From NCBI RefSeq assembly GCF_003590945.1, contig NZ_QYUK01000011.1, forward strand, positions 3,690,909 through 3,754,908: a DNA stretch of 64,000 bases, given 5' to 3'. The stretch is from Oleomonas cavernae. Lineage in GTDB: Bacteria; Pseudomonadota; Alphaproteobacteria; Zavarziniales; Zavarziniaceae. A model generated the notes under the pieces. That model worked only from the letters and a program-made list of their open reading frames with translations. It ran no database searches and had not been told where the DNA came from. The translations under genes were made by a program, and so were the position numbers. Below are positions 9,107-18,102 of the stretch, one piece after another. Every line of letters starts with the position of its first letter. Position 1 is the stretch's first letter.

Positions 9107-10486
9107 ATGAGGACGTTAGCAGCGGCGTTTGCCGGGCTGTTGGCCTTGGCTGTCGCGGGTGGGGCACAGGCAAAGGTTTCGCAGGCCGAGGCCGACCGGC
9201 TGGACAAGGACCTGACGCCCCTGGGCGGCATCCGCGCGGGCAACGCAGACGGCTCGATCCCGGCCTGGGACGGCGGCCTGACTGCGCCGCCGGCGAGTTA
9301 CGTGCCGGGCAAGCACATGACCAACCCCTACCCGGACGACAAGCCGAAGTTCACCATCACCGGGGCCAATGCCGAACAGTACAAGGACAGACTGACGGCG
9401 GGCCAACAGGCCATGCTCAAGCTCTTCCCGAGCTACAAGCTGCCGGTCTATCAGACACGCCGCTCCTGCGCGCTGCCCGAGCGGGTCTACGAGGCCAACA
9501 AGAAGAATGCCGTCACGGCGACCATGACCGAGGACAACAACGGCCTGAACGATGCCCTGCTGGGCAGTCCCTTCCCGATCCCGAAGACCGGCGTCGAGGT
9601 GATCTGGAACCACCGGCTGCACTACCGCGGCTTCAAGTTCCGACGCTATTTCGCGGCCGCCCTGGTGGGACGCGACGGGAGCTACGAGCTGGTGCGGGGC
9701 AGGGACTTCGGCATTGTTCACTACTCCGGGCCTGGCCTCAGCGAGCAGGGCGATGTCACCGAGCTCAAGCAGATCAAGAATATCTTCGTCTCCTACCTCA
9801 ACTTCATCACCTCGCCCCCACGGTCGGCGGGCACCATCGTGCTGGTGCTCGACACGATCAACGCCAAGGAATTGCCGCGCCAGGCCTGGATCTACAACCC
9901 GGGGACGCGCCGCGTCCTCAAGGCGCCGGATATCGCCTATGACAACCCGGCGCCGCAGACCGACGGCCTGGCCCCGATCGATACCTTCGACATGTATAAC
10001 GGCGCGACCGACCGCTACACCTTCGATCTGAAGCCGATGCGCGAGATCTACATGGGTTACAACTCCTATGAATTGATCTCGGACAAGCACAAGTACAAGG
10101 AGCTGATGACTCCGAACCACCTGAACCAGGACTTAAACCGTTACGAGCTGCATCGTGCTTTCGTCGTCGATGCCAAGCTGAAGGAGGGCACGCGCCATGT
10201 CTATGGCCGTCGCACTTTCTATGTCGACGAGGACGGCTTCAACATCGCCCTGGTCGACGCCTACGACACCCGCGGCTCGCTGTGGCGCCTCCAGGACGGG
10301 CCGATCATCAATTACTACGACGTCCCCCTATGCTCCTCGGCCCTGGAGCTCGGCCACGACCTGCAGTCGGGAAAATACCTGGTGTTCGGCTTGAAGGCCG
10401 AGGAGAAGCCGAGCGAGAGCAAGCCCTCGGGCATCGACAATTCCATGTTCACGCCCGATGCCATCCGGCGGCTGGGATCGCAATAG
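9107..10486 (+). CDS. DUF1329-family exported lipoprotein-like/periplasmic protein
   Basis: 459 residues. The signal peptide (MRTLAAAFAGLLALAVAGGAQA) is cleaved before KVSQ. The DUF1329 hallmarks follow: DLTPLGGIRAGNADGSIPAWDGG, NPYPDDKPKFTIT, and RRSCALPERVYEAN. The family is distantly related to outer-membrane lipoprotein-sorting folds and is nearly always paired with DUF1302. Together they are thought to move or hold hydrophobic compounds at the outer membrane. The stop codon at 10484-10486 is followed directly by the ATG of the DUF1302 gene, so the two are translationally coupled. A same-length copy (459 residues once its frameshift is repaired) lies at 50989. Confidence 0.9.
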   Translation: MRTLAAAFAGLLALAVAGGAQAKVSQAEADRLDKDLTPLGGIRAGNADGSIPAWDGGLTAPPASYVPGKHMTNPYPDDKPKFTITGANAEQYKDRLTAGQQAMLKLFPSYKLPVYQTRRSCALPERVYEANKKNAVTATMTEDNNGLNDALLGSPFPIPKTGVEVIWNHRLHYRGFKFRRYFAAALVGRDGSYELVRGRDFGIVHYSGPGLSEQGDVTELKQIKNIFVSYLNFITSPPRSAGTIVLVLDTINAKELPRQAWIYNPGTRRVLKAPDIAYDNPAPQTDGLAPIDTFDMYNGATDRYTFDLKPMREIYMGYNSYELISDKHKYKELMTPNHLNQDLNRYELHRAFVVDAKLKEGTRHVYGRRTFYVDEDGFNIALVDAYDTRGSLWRLQDGPIINYYDVPLCSSALELGHDLQSGKYLVFGLKAEEKPSESKPSGIDNSMFTPDAIRRLGSQ

Positions 10487-12748
10487 ATGACCAGGCGATC
10501 GGAATCCAGCAACACGACGATACGCTCGTTCCACCCTGGCCGGCGCCTTGCATCGTGCAGCGGTGCAGCTCTGTTGGCCGCCCTGCTGAGCGGAACAATC
10601 GCGTCCGCCTACGACTTCGAGTGGGGCGACGAAGTCACCGGCTCGATCATCACGTCGCTGTCGGTCGGCGTCCAGATGCGACTGTCCGACCGGGATCCGC
10701 GCACAATCGGCACCTTCAACGGCGGTGCATCGCCATCGGCTGACGTCGACGACGGCAACCTGAATTTCGACAAGTACGACATCACCTCGCAGACGACATC
10801 GATCAGCTCCGAACTTCGGCTGAAGTGGCGAAACTACTTCGCAACGGTCAGCGGCACGGCCTTCTTCGATTCGATCGCCGCCAACAACGACCTGGCGGTG
10901 AACGGCCCGCCGGAACGGCCCTATCGGGGCGAATATTCCCCCGAAGCCAAAGATGAGGCGATGTGGGACGCCGAATTCCGCGAGTACTACGCCGGCGGGA
11001 ATTTCACCGTGTTCGACCGTAATCTGGCGGTCAAGGTGGGCAGCCAGATCCTGAATTGGGGCGAGGCATTCTTCACGCTCAATGGCATCTCGGTGATCAA
11101 TGCCATCGATGTCGAGAAGATCCTCACCCCTGGCACCGAGCTCAAGGATGCGCTTCTGCCGGTGCCGATGGTAAAATTGGACTATGAGATTGCAGACGGC
11201 CTGTCGGCCGAAGCCTTCGTCACCTTTGGCTTCGAGCCCGTTCGCCTGCCCGCCTGCGGTGCCTTCCTGAGTTTCAGCGACAATGGCTGTCGTGGGGTGG
11301 TCGGCACCTCGCTGTTCACCGACTACGGCGACACCAGGTCCTATGTCGCGGGTCGCGACAATGCCGCCGACTACGACAACCCGCCGCCACCCTACGGCAC
11401 GGGACCGCAGGCCGTTTCGTTCGGGATACCGCTGACCTTCGAAGACGACCCGGCAACCACCGACTGGGGGGTCTCCCTGCGCTACTACTGGGCCGAACTG
11501 AACAATACGGAATTCCAGTTCTACTACGCCAAGTATCGCAGCCGGCTGCCCTCCATCTACTTCAAAAGCCCCGAATCCTACGCTGAAGGAACCGGGCAGT
11601 TCGATCTTGTGCGCGGCATACCAGGTGTCATGGGAAGCCTGGTCAACGAGCTCGGGCCTGGCGCACAGCAACAGATCATCGGCGCGCTGAGTGCCCTGGC
11701 GCCCGCGGTCGACCTCACCGGCGATCTGCTTGCCGACCTCCTCAACCCGGCCCTCGGGCCGCTTACCGACGCGCTTATCGAGCCAAATCTGGGTACGTTG
11801 CCGCGCAGCCCCGTGCTCCAAAACTTGGATGGCAGCAGCATTCACGGCTATTACCCAAACGATCTGGAAATGTTCGGCCTCGCCTTCAGCGCCACCGAGA
11901 ACTACACCGGCATCGCGATCAATGGGGAGATTTCGTACAAGCGCCAGGTCCCGATTGCCCTTGCGGCGGACTTCCTCATCGCCGCGTTGAACCAGATCGG
12001 CGGGGCCCCCTTCGACCAGGCAACCGCCAACGCGGGGCTGCCACTTACCCCCCTTGGCATTCCCGTCGTCAACATCAACAATATCGGCGCGGCTGCCTAC
12101 GTGGAAAAACCCAGCCAGCCGTTCGACGAGCAGTTCACGCCCAATCGGGTCATCGCGGGCGACGAGCGTCACGATGTGTGGCAGGCCGCGTTGCGCTTCA
12201 CCACAATCTTCGGCGGCACTGATTGGATTACAAGACTGACCGGCGCGACCCAGATCACCGGGCTGGTGGAGTTCGGCGCCCTCTATGTCGATCTGAACGA
12301 CGGCACCGATTATGCCGCCACCGGACAACTGGGCACGACCGGGTTTTACAGCCGGCCTTTCAACGTGGGCGGCGTGACACTGCTCGAATCGATGGCGGTG
12401 GACTCTCTGGGCCCGCCGTTTGGGCCGACGTGGAAAGCGCCGACCAAATGGTCGGGCGGTGTGCAGGGCATTTTCCTGTTCGACTATCCCGACCTGATCG
12501 ACGGTGTAAGGCTGACGCCCTCGATCGCTTTCTCGACCGGCCTCTACGGCATTACCCCGGCGCCGCTACCGGGCTTCACCAGCGGCCTGACATCGATACT
12601 GCTGGGCCTCAGGGCGGATTTTTCACAGCGGTTTTCCATCTCAGCCACCTACTTCAACTCCTTCGGCGCCGGCGGTGGCCTGGGCGGTTCGCGCAATACC
12701 CTGATCGACCGCGACTTCATCGGCATCAACGCGACCTATCAGTTCTGA
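10487..12748 (+). CDS. DUF1302 outer-membrane protein
   Basis: 753 residues, complete. The signal peptide ends ...SGTIASA before YDFEWGDEVTGSIIT. The protein then shows repeated amphipathic strands rich in aromatic residues, as in an outer-membrane barrel, and ends DRDFIGINATYQF with a C-terminal Phe. A helical, poorly conserved insert (about residues 365-425) separates the N-terminal half from the block GTLPRSPVLQNLD. It starts immediately after the DUF1329 stop codon. Likely role: uptake or binding of the hydrophobic substrate of the hydrolase/BVMO genes downstream. It is closest to the protein at 48727 and serves as the reference for repairing the frameshifted copy at 2780. Confidence 0.9.
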   Translation: MTRRSESSNTTIRSFHPGRRLASCSGAALLAALLSGTIASAYDFEWGDEVTGSIITSLSVGVQMRLSDRDPRTIGTFNGGASPSADVDDGNLNFDKYDITSQTTSISSELRLKWRNYFATVSGTAFFDSIAANNDLAVNGPPERPYRGEYSPEAKDEAMWDAEFREYYAGGNFTVFDRNLAVKVGSQILNWGEAFFTLNGISVINAIDVEKILTPGTELKDALLPVPMVKLDYEIADGLSAEAFVTFGFEPVRLPACGAFLSFSDNGCRGVVGTSLFTDYGDTRSYVAGRDNAADYDNPPPPYGTGPQAVSFGIPLTFEDDPATTDWGVSLRYYWAELNNTEFQFYYAKYRSRLPSIYFKSPESYAEGTGQFDLVRGIPGVMGSLVNELGPGAQQQIIGALSALAPAVDLTGDLLADLLNPALGPLTDALIEPNLGTLPRSPVLQNLDGSSIHGYYPNDLEMFGLAFSATENYTGIAINGEISYKRQVPIALAADFLIAALNQIGGAPFDQATANAGLPLTPLGIPVVNINNIGAAAYVEKPSQPFDEQFTPNRVIAGDERHDVWQAALRFTTIFGGTDWITRLTGATQITGLVEFGALYVDLNDGTDYAATGQLGTTGFYSRPFNVGGVTLLESMAVDSLGPPFGPTWKAPTKWSGGVQGIFLFDYPDLIDGVRLTPSIAFSTGLYGITPAPLPGFTSGLTSILLGLRADFSQRFSISATYFNSFGAGGGLGGSRNTLIDRDFIGINATYQF

Positions 12749-12759
12749 CGCCGCCGGTT

Positions 12760-12790
12760 GCCCGTGTCCGCCGTTCCCGGCGGCGCGGGC
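12760..12790 (+). terminator. Strong GC-rich hairpin after the DUF1302 gene
   Basis: Twelve bases after the stop codon lie GCCCG (12760-12764) and CGGGC (12786-12790), enclosing CCGCCG (12768-12773) and CGGCGG (12778-12783) around a TTCC loop. This gives an 11-bp stem with a small internal loop. There is no clear U-tract, so termination efficiency is uncertain. It sits between convergent genes. Confidence 0.55.
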
Positions 12791-12861
12791 AGCGGCCTCC
12801 CCACTTGGCAGTCCGGGCGAAGCCCTAAGAACGTTTCAGGTGGCGGCGGCCTCGCGACACA

Positions 12862-13473
12862 TCAGCGCACCGGCCCCCGCTTCTGCAATTGCTCCAGAAG
12901 CCAGACCGTGGTGTCCCGCATGTCCTTGGGGTCGGCCCCAATATTCTCGTTAAGGGTCGGCCCGACCAGGCTGTTGCCCAGGGCAACCATACAGACCAAC
13001 CACACCATGGCTCGCGCACGCTTGCCCGCCGCCGTCCCGCCGACCGCCTGCTCCAGCACCGCGACCAGGTTGACCATGGCCTGCTCGAGTTCCGGATCGC
13101 GTTCCTCGGGTTTCGTGATCGCCCACCAGGTGATCAACGCGCCCAACCCGCCGTTGGTATAGGCGTCGAAAACCTCGTCCACGATTTCGCCGATTCCCGC
13201 GGTGCCGGCGGCGAAGCGCTCGAGCATTCCGGTCACGGAGCTGACGAGCTCCTTTACGATCGCGTATTGGATCTGGGCCTGGAAGGCGACAGCAGAACCG
13301 AAATGGTGAATGAGATTGGCATGGGTCATGCCCATCTCGGCGCCGACGGATTTCAAGGTCACGGCGCTCGGGCCACCGGCCAGCAGAAGGCGCCGCCCGA
13401 TTTCAAGCGCCTCGGCACGCACCGACGTAGCTTTTCTGCGGCGGTCGACCACACGAGAAGATTCAGTTGACAT
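12862..13473 (-). CDS. TetR-family transcriptional regulator
   Basis: 203 residues. N-terminal HTH: AVTLKSVGAEMGMTHANLIHHFGS, a TetR helix-turn-helix variant with LIHHFGS in place of the usual LYYHFxxK. The rest is a helical ligand-binding domain with a W-rich stretch (ALITWWAITKPEERDP). It is divergent from the hydrolase-BVMO operon at 13687, and its own start codon lies inside the palindrome TTGACATCGATGTAA (13467-13481). It therefore very likely represses itself, and possibly the SDR promoter at 7126 that carries nearly the same sequence. The second copy of the cluster lacks this gene. Confidence 0.9.
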   Translation of the reverse strand: MSTESSRVVDRRRKATSVRAEALEIGRRLLLAGGPSAVTLKSVGAEMGMTHANLIHHFGSAVAFQAQIQYAIVKELVSSVTGMLERFAAGTAGIGEIVDEVFDAYTNGGLGALITWWAITKPEERDPELEQAMVNLVAVLEQAVGGTAAGKRARAMVWLVCMVALGNSLVGPTLNENIGADPKDMRDTTVWLLEQLQKRGPVR

Positions 13474-13485
13474 CGATGTAAGCTA
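13465..13485. promoter_or_regulatory. Palindromic operator overlapping the TetR start codon
   Basis: TTGACATCGATGTAA (13467-13481) is symmetric at 13 of 15 positions around CATCGATG. It overlaps the ATG of the TetR gene (13473-13471, minus strand). The element with its flanks is repeated, with two central changes, at 7124-7144 before the SDR gene. Position and symmetry fit autoregulation by the TetR protein at 12862. Confidence 0.6.
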
Positions 13486-13686
13486 ATCGCAAGGTGGGTT
13501 GAGAGCAAGGGTCGGGAGGCGGTTCCCGGCTGTCAATCTAGAGGATGGCTTGTCCCGTGTCACGGACAAGGACCGGCGGCGATCTGCCGCGCGGGCTGAT
13601 GACTCATGAGTCGTCCCCGGATCGAAGATGTGCCGGCACCGCCATAGACCTCACAAATTCGCGTGTTCAGCGATGGAGGAAGAACA

Positions 13687-14700
13687 GTGGCAAATGGTCT
13701 GATCTGGCTTTCTGTCGCGGTGGCCTCCATGGCCCTTGCCGTGTGGGGAGTTTTGTTCCTCATAACCTTCCTGATCTCAAGGCATGTGAAAAAAACCATG
13801 CCCCCGCCGGGGAAGTTCATCGAGATCGATGGCCATGCCATACATTACACTGACGAGGGTCAGGGGCCGACGCTCCTGCTCATTCACGGGCTCGGCGGGC
13901 AGACCGGCAATTTCGCCTATCTGACGGACTACCTGAAGGCCGGATACCGCGTTGTCGCCCTCGACCGTCCTGGAAACGGCTACTCGACGAAGCCGGCGGG
14001 CGCCCCTTCCGGCATCGTCGAGCAAGCTCGAATCATCGCCAGATTTATTGCGGCACTGGACCTGGACCAGCCGGTGATCGTAGGCCATTCGCTGGGCGGT
14101 GCCGTTGCGCTGGCCATCGCGTTGAACCATTCGAAGCTCATCGCCGGCGCGGCTCTCCTCGCCCCGCTGACCCAGCACGAGACGGAGCCGCCGGAGGCAT
14201 TCAAAGGGCTCATCATCCGCTCCCCCTGGCTGCGCAGGCTGGTTGCCTGGACCCTGGCCATCCCCAGTTCCATCCTGAACGGCAAGCGCATTGGCAGCAT
14301 GGTATTCGCCCCCGATGCGATCCCCGCAGATTTCGTCGGCAAGACTCGCGGATTGCTCTCGCTGCGGCCGTCCGCCTTCTATGCCACCTCGAGCGACCTG
14401 GTGGCCGCGCCGGACGACTTGCCCGGCCTGGTAGCACGCTACGGTACCCTGTCGGTGCCTGTCGGTATCCTGTACGGCTCGAATGACCGGATCCTCGACG
14501 CTCTCGTCCATGGCAAGGCTACTGCGGCCATCATCCCTGGTGCGGTCTTCGAGATGGTGGCGGGCGCCGGCCACATGATCCCGGTGACGGCACCTGAGCG
14601 CTCGGCCGGCTTCATCAAGCACCTGGCCGAGGTGGCCCTCTCGACAGATCGCGTCACCCGCAACGCGCCCAAAATGGAGAACCAAAAACATGTCGCGTGA
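13687..14700 (+). CDS. Membrane-anchored alpha/beta hydrolase (esterase-like)
   Basis: 337 residues. The GTG at 13687 is chosen because GGAGGA precedes it by 5-6 nt and the paralogue at 48601 begins at the same residue. Residues ~4-30 form a transmembrane anchor. The alpha/beta fold follows: oxyanion HGLGG (67-71), nucleophile GHSLGG with Ser135, then a plausible acid in GSNDRILD and the histidine in GAGHMIP. Its last 11 bp overlap the start of the BVMO gene. A BVMO and an esterase side by side is the classical arrangement for ketone to ester to acid plus alcohol, so this enzyme probably hydrolyses the BVMO product. A lipase/esterase with another substrate cannot be excluded. Confidence 0.9.
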   Translation: MANGLIWLSVAVASMALAVWGVLFLITFLISRHVKKTMPPPGKFIEIDGHAIHYTDEGQGPTLLLIHGLGGQTGNFAYLTDYLKAGYRVVALDRPGNGYSTKPAGAPSGIVEQARIIARFIAALDLDQPVIVGHSLGGAVALAIALNHSKLIAGAALLAPLTQHETEPPEAFKGLIIRSPWLRRLVAWTLAIPSSILNGKRIGSMVFAPDAIPADFVGKTRGLLSLRPSAFYATSSDLVAAPDDLPGLVARYGTLSVPVGILYGSNDRILDALVHGKATAAIIPGAVFEMVAGAGHMIPVTAPERSAGFIKHLAEVALSTDRVTRNAPKMENQKHVA

Positions 14701-16189
14701 GCACTTTGACGTCCTCATCGTCGGCGCCGGGCTCTCGGGCGTCGGCGCGGCCTACCGGCTCCAAACCGAGTGTCCAGGCAAGAGTTACAAGATACTGGAA
14801 GGCCGGCCCTCGCTGGGCGGGACCTGGGATCTCTTCCGTTATCCGGGCATCCGCTCGGACTCGGACATGTATACGCTGGGCTATCCCTTCCGGCCGTGGA
14901 AGGAGGCCAAGGCGATCGCCGACGGCCCTTCGATCCTGAAGTATATCCGTGATACGGCCGAGGAATGCGGAATCGACCGCCATATCCGCTTCAGCCAGCG
15001 GGTCAAGTCGGCAGCCTGGTCCACCGAAGAGTCCCTGTGGCTGGTCGAGGTGGAAGGGCCGGAGGGCAAGCTCAGCTACACCTGCAGCTTCCTTTACCTG
15101 TGCAGCGGCTACTACAGCTACGCTGGCGGCAACATGCCTGCCTATGCAGGCGCCGAAACATTCAAGGGTTCCCTGATCCATCCGCAGGAGTGGCCCAAAG
15201 ACCTCGACTATACTGGCAAGAACGTGGTGGTCATCGGCAGCGGCGCCACGGCGGTGACGCTGATCCCCGCAATGGCGCCCAGGGCGAAGCACGTGACGAT
15301 GCTTCAGCGCTCCCCGACCTATGTGACGTCGATGCCATCGCAGGACCGGATGGCGGACCGTCTGCGCAACGCGCTGCCGGAGAAGTTCGCACACAATCTG
15401 CTGCGCTGGCGCAACGTACTGTTCGGCATTGCCTTCTATCAGCTGGCACGGCGCGCACCCAACTTCGCGAAGCGCGGCATCATGCGCCAGGTTATGGCCA
15501 ATCTGCCCAAGGATTTCGACGTCAAGACCCACTTCGAGCCGAGCTATTCACCGTGGAGCCAGCGGGTCTGCCTGGTTCCCGACGGGGATCTGTTCGAGGC
15601 GATCAAGCAGGGTCAGGCATCCGTCGTCACCGATCACATCGACACGTTCGTCGAAGACGGCATCCGGCTGACCTCGGGCAAGATTATCCAGGCCGATATC
15701 GTCGTCAGCGCCACCGGTTTGAAGCTGATCCCCTGCGGCGGGATCCAGCTCAAGGTCGACGGTACCGCAATCGATCTCGGCAAGACCTTTGTCTACAAGG
15801 GCCTGATGCTGAGCGGCATTCCCAACATGGCCATGTGCCTGGGCTATACCAATGCCTCGTGGACCCTTCGTGCCGATCTGGCGTCGCTCTTCGTGTGCCG
15901 CCTGCTCAAGCACATGGGTCGCAACGGCTACCAGAAATGCGTGGCGGAATGTGACGACAACACCGTCGAGCCCCGCCCGCTGTTGGACTTGAAGTCCGGC
16001 TACGTCACGCGTGCCACCGCCTACATGCCCAAGCAAGGATCGAAGGCTCCCTGGTACCTGCGGCAGAACTTCATCCTCGACCTGATCACGATGAGATATC
16101 AGGGCATCAGGGACAAGGCGATCAGGTTTTCCCGCAAGCCGGTCAAGGTGGAACGCAGCGTGGGCGCGCAGAATGCCCGAGCCGCGTGA
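14690..16189 (+). CDS. Flavin-containing Baeyer-Villiger monooxygenase
   Basis: 499 residues. FAD-binding GAGLSG (residues 12-17), the GGTWDLFRYPGIRSDSDMYTLG block typical of BVMOs, then the family fingerprint FKGSLIHPQEWP, which fits FxGxxxHxxxW(P/D). The NADPH-binding motif GSGATA follows. The enzyme should insert one oxygen atom from O2 next to a ketone carbonyl using NADPH, giving an ester or lactone. It overlaps the hydrolase gene by 11 bp and is followed by two PF10118 genes. This is the only intact BVMO in the window: the copy at 47455 is a stub and the one at 52659 has a frameshift. The substrate is unknown; a hydrophobic alkyl or alicyclic ketone is inferred from the DUF1302/DUF1329 neighbours. 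Confidence 0.93.
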   Translation: MSREHFDVLIVGAGLSGVGAAYRLQTECPGKSYKILEGRPSLGGTWDLFRYPGIRSDSDMYTLGYPFRPWKEAKAIADGPSILKYIRDTAEECGIDRHIRFSQRVKSAAWSTEESLWLVEVEGPEGKLSYTCSFLYLCSGYYSYAGGNMPAYAGAETFKGSLIHPQEWPKDLDYTGKNVVVIGSGATAVTLIPAMAPRAKHVTMLQRSPTYVTSMPSQDRMADRLRNALPEKFAHNLLRWRNVLFGIAFYQLARRAPNFAKRGIMRQVMANLPKDFDVKTHFEPSYSPWSQRVCLVPDGDLFEAIKQGQASVVTDHIDTFVEDGIRLTSGKIIQADIVVSATGLKLIPCGGIQLKVDGTAIDLGKTFVYKGLMLSGIPNMAMCLGYTNASWTLRADLASLFVCRLLKHMGRNGYQKCVAECDDNTVEPRPLLDLKSGYVTRATAYMPKQGSKAPWYLRQNFILDLITMRYQGIRDKAIRFSRKPVKVERSVGAQNARAA

Positions 16190-16242
16190 ACCGGCGCAAT
16201 GGCCTGACTTGGTGATGCACCTCCGCGCGAAGGAGATGAACG

Positions 16243-17108
16243 ATGGCGTATGAAACCCACAAGAACGAGATCGTCACCCGCGACAATCTGGATTTTGGCA
16301 TCGATGAATCGCTGCCGAAATACTGGTGGGGCGGAAACCCTTACAGGACCCGCCTGTTCGATGCGGTCCAGTGCACCTTCCCCGACGGCGAGCGCTATTT
16401 CATCAAGAGCGTGGTCGCCTTCCGGCAGAAGGTATCGGACCCGGTCCTCCTGGCCGATGTCCGCGCCTTCTCGCGGCAGGAGGGACAGCACGGCATCGCC
16501 CACCAGCAGTACAATGCCCTGGTCGAGGGGCGCGGCGTGCCGCTCACCAAGATCATCCAGCCGGCCATCGATCGCTTCAACCGCTTTTCGGCGCGGCTGT
16601 CACCCGAGTTCAACGTGGCGATCACAGCGGCGGCAGAACACTTCACGGCGATGATGGCCGAATGCTTCTTTGCCAAGAAGGCAACGATGGCGGAGGTCGA
16701 GCCGCACATGAAGGCCATGCTCGCCTGGCACGCGATCGAGGAGATGGAGCATCGCGCCGTCGCCTTTGACGTCATGAAGAAGATTGCCAAGGTCGGCTAC
16801 TTCAAGCGCGTCTGGGCACTCATCTATCTGCAGGGTGGGATGTACGAGGTCATGGTCCGGATGCCGCACGCGATGCTGAAGGCAGATGGCTTTACCCGCC
16901 TGCAGCGCTGGAGGATGCAGATCAGGAACATCCCCTGGCTCCTCCGCCTGTTCGGGCCACTCAACCGCAAAGCGCTTTCCTATTTCAAGCCCGGGTTCCA
17001 CCCGCTCAAAAGTCCCCGATGCACAACTACCCGCATTGGCTGGCGGCCTATGAGCAGACCGGGAATCCACACATGGCGGCACAGGCCCTGGTCGCCGCGT
17101 CCTACTAG
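16243..17108 (+). CDS. PF10118 'metal-dependent hydrolase' family protein, C-terminus frameshifted
   Basis: The open frame from ATG 16243 runs through to 18000, giving an apparent 585-residue double protein. This is an artefact: adding one C to the C4 run at 17014-17017 restores the family ending (PPMHNYPHWLAAYEQTGNP) and a TAG stop at 17106-17108. The product is 288 residues, exactly the size of the next gene and of the copy at 46557. Motifs shared by the family: RQEGQH, AEHFTAMMAE, WHAIEEMEHRAVAFDV. The evenly spaced E-x-x-H motifs on predicted helices look like a ferritin-type di-iron protein. PF10118 is named a hydrolase by prediction only. It follows the BVMO in the operon. Confidence 0.88.
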
Positions 17109-17133
17109 AACGCAGAAACGAAGGAGAGAAACG

Positions 17134-18000
17134 ATGGTGCCCAAATCCTACAAGAATGAAATCGTCGCGCGCGACAACCTCGATTTCGGCGTGGACGAAA
17201 CGATGCCGAGGTTCTGGTGGGGCGGAAGTCCCTACCGGACCCGCCTGTTCGACGCGACCCAGGCCACCTTCCCGGAAGGCGAGCGCTACTTCATCAAGAG
17301 CGTGGTCGCGTTCAGGCAAAAGATTACCGATGAGGCTCTTCTGGCGGATGTCCGGTCCTTCTCGCGGCAAGAGGGGCAGCATGGCATCGCCCACGAGAAG
17401 TATAACGCCCTGATGGAAAACCAGGGGATTCCCCTCGGCAAGATCATGCAGCGAATCATGAAACGGCTCAGGTACCGCTCCGAACACTTTTCGCCAGAGT
17501 TCAACGTGGCGATTACCGCGTCGGCCGAGCATTTCACGGCGATGATGGCCGAGTGCTTCTTTGCCAAGAAATGGGTCATGGCCGATGTCGACCCTCGCAT
17601 GCGGGCGATGCTCGCCTGGCACGCGATCGAAGAGATGGAACATCGTGCGGTGGCCTTCGATGTCATGAAGAAGGTCGCCAAGGTCGGCTACTTCAAGCGC
17701 ATCGCGGCATTACTCTATGGGCAATTGGACATGTACGAAGTAATGTTCCGCATTCCCCATGAGATGCTGAAGGCGGATGGCTTTACCCGTCTGCAGCGCT
17801 GGGGCATGCAGATCAGCAATATCCCCTGGCTCATCAAGATGTTCGGGCCCCTCAACCGCAAGGTGCTTTCCTACTTCAAGCCGGGATTCCATCCGCTCAA
17901 GAGCCCTCCGATGCACAACTATCCCAAGTGGCTGGCCGCCTATCAGCGCAGTGGGAATCCACACGAGGCGGCCGAGGCCCTGGTCGCAGCGTCGCTCTAG
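17134..18000 (+). CDS. PF10118 'metal-dependent hydrolase' family protein, tandem paralogue
   Basis: 288 residues; ATG 17134 is preceded by AAGGAGAG. Candidate metal ligands by position are Glu80 and His83 (QEGQH), Glu132 (AEH), and Glu166/Glu167 with His170 (IEEMEH). All are conserved in the other three family members in this window, including the distant one at 55067. This pattern is compatible with a carboxylate-bridged di-iron centre in a helical bundle; the chemistry is not established for the family. The gene lies 25 bp after its tandem copy and about 100 bp before the MFS gene. The cluster's second copy has only one PF10118 gene, so the tandem pair arose, or one member was lost, after the duplication. 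Confidence 0.9.
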   Translation: MVPKSYKNEIVARDNLDFGVDETMPRFWWGGSPYRTRLFDATQATFPEGERYFIKSVVAFRQKITDEALLADVRSFSRQEGQHGIAHEKYNALMENQGIPLGKIMQRIMKRLRYRSEHFSPEFNVAITASAEHFTAMMAECFFAKKWVMADVDPRMRAMLAWHAIEEMEHRAVAFDVMKKVAKVGYFKRIAALLYGQLDMYEVMFRIPHEMLKADGFTRLQRWGMQISNIPWLIKMFGPLNRKVLSYFKPGFHPLKSPPMHNYPKWLAAYQRSGNPHEAAEALVAASL

Positions 18001-18102
18001 GCTACGGCCTCCGGCGCAGGCGCGTCGAAGAGTTCGATGCGCCTGTCCGGCCTGGCCGCGCTGCCAACCCGTTTCCAACCGCTTGTCAGGTGAGTAAGGC
18101 GC

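Noticed and set aside
10328-12328. 666-codon minus-strand open frame opposite the DUF1302 gene
   Set aside because: Shadow frame; the plus strand encodes a complete signal-peptide-bearing family member.
16243-18000. A 585-residue double-domain PF10118 fusion protein
   Set aside because: One missing C at 17014-17017 explains it. The repaired first gene has a normal C-terminus, its own stop at 17106-17108 and a ribosome-binding site before the second gene.
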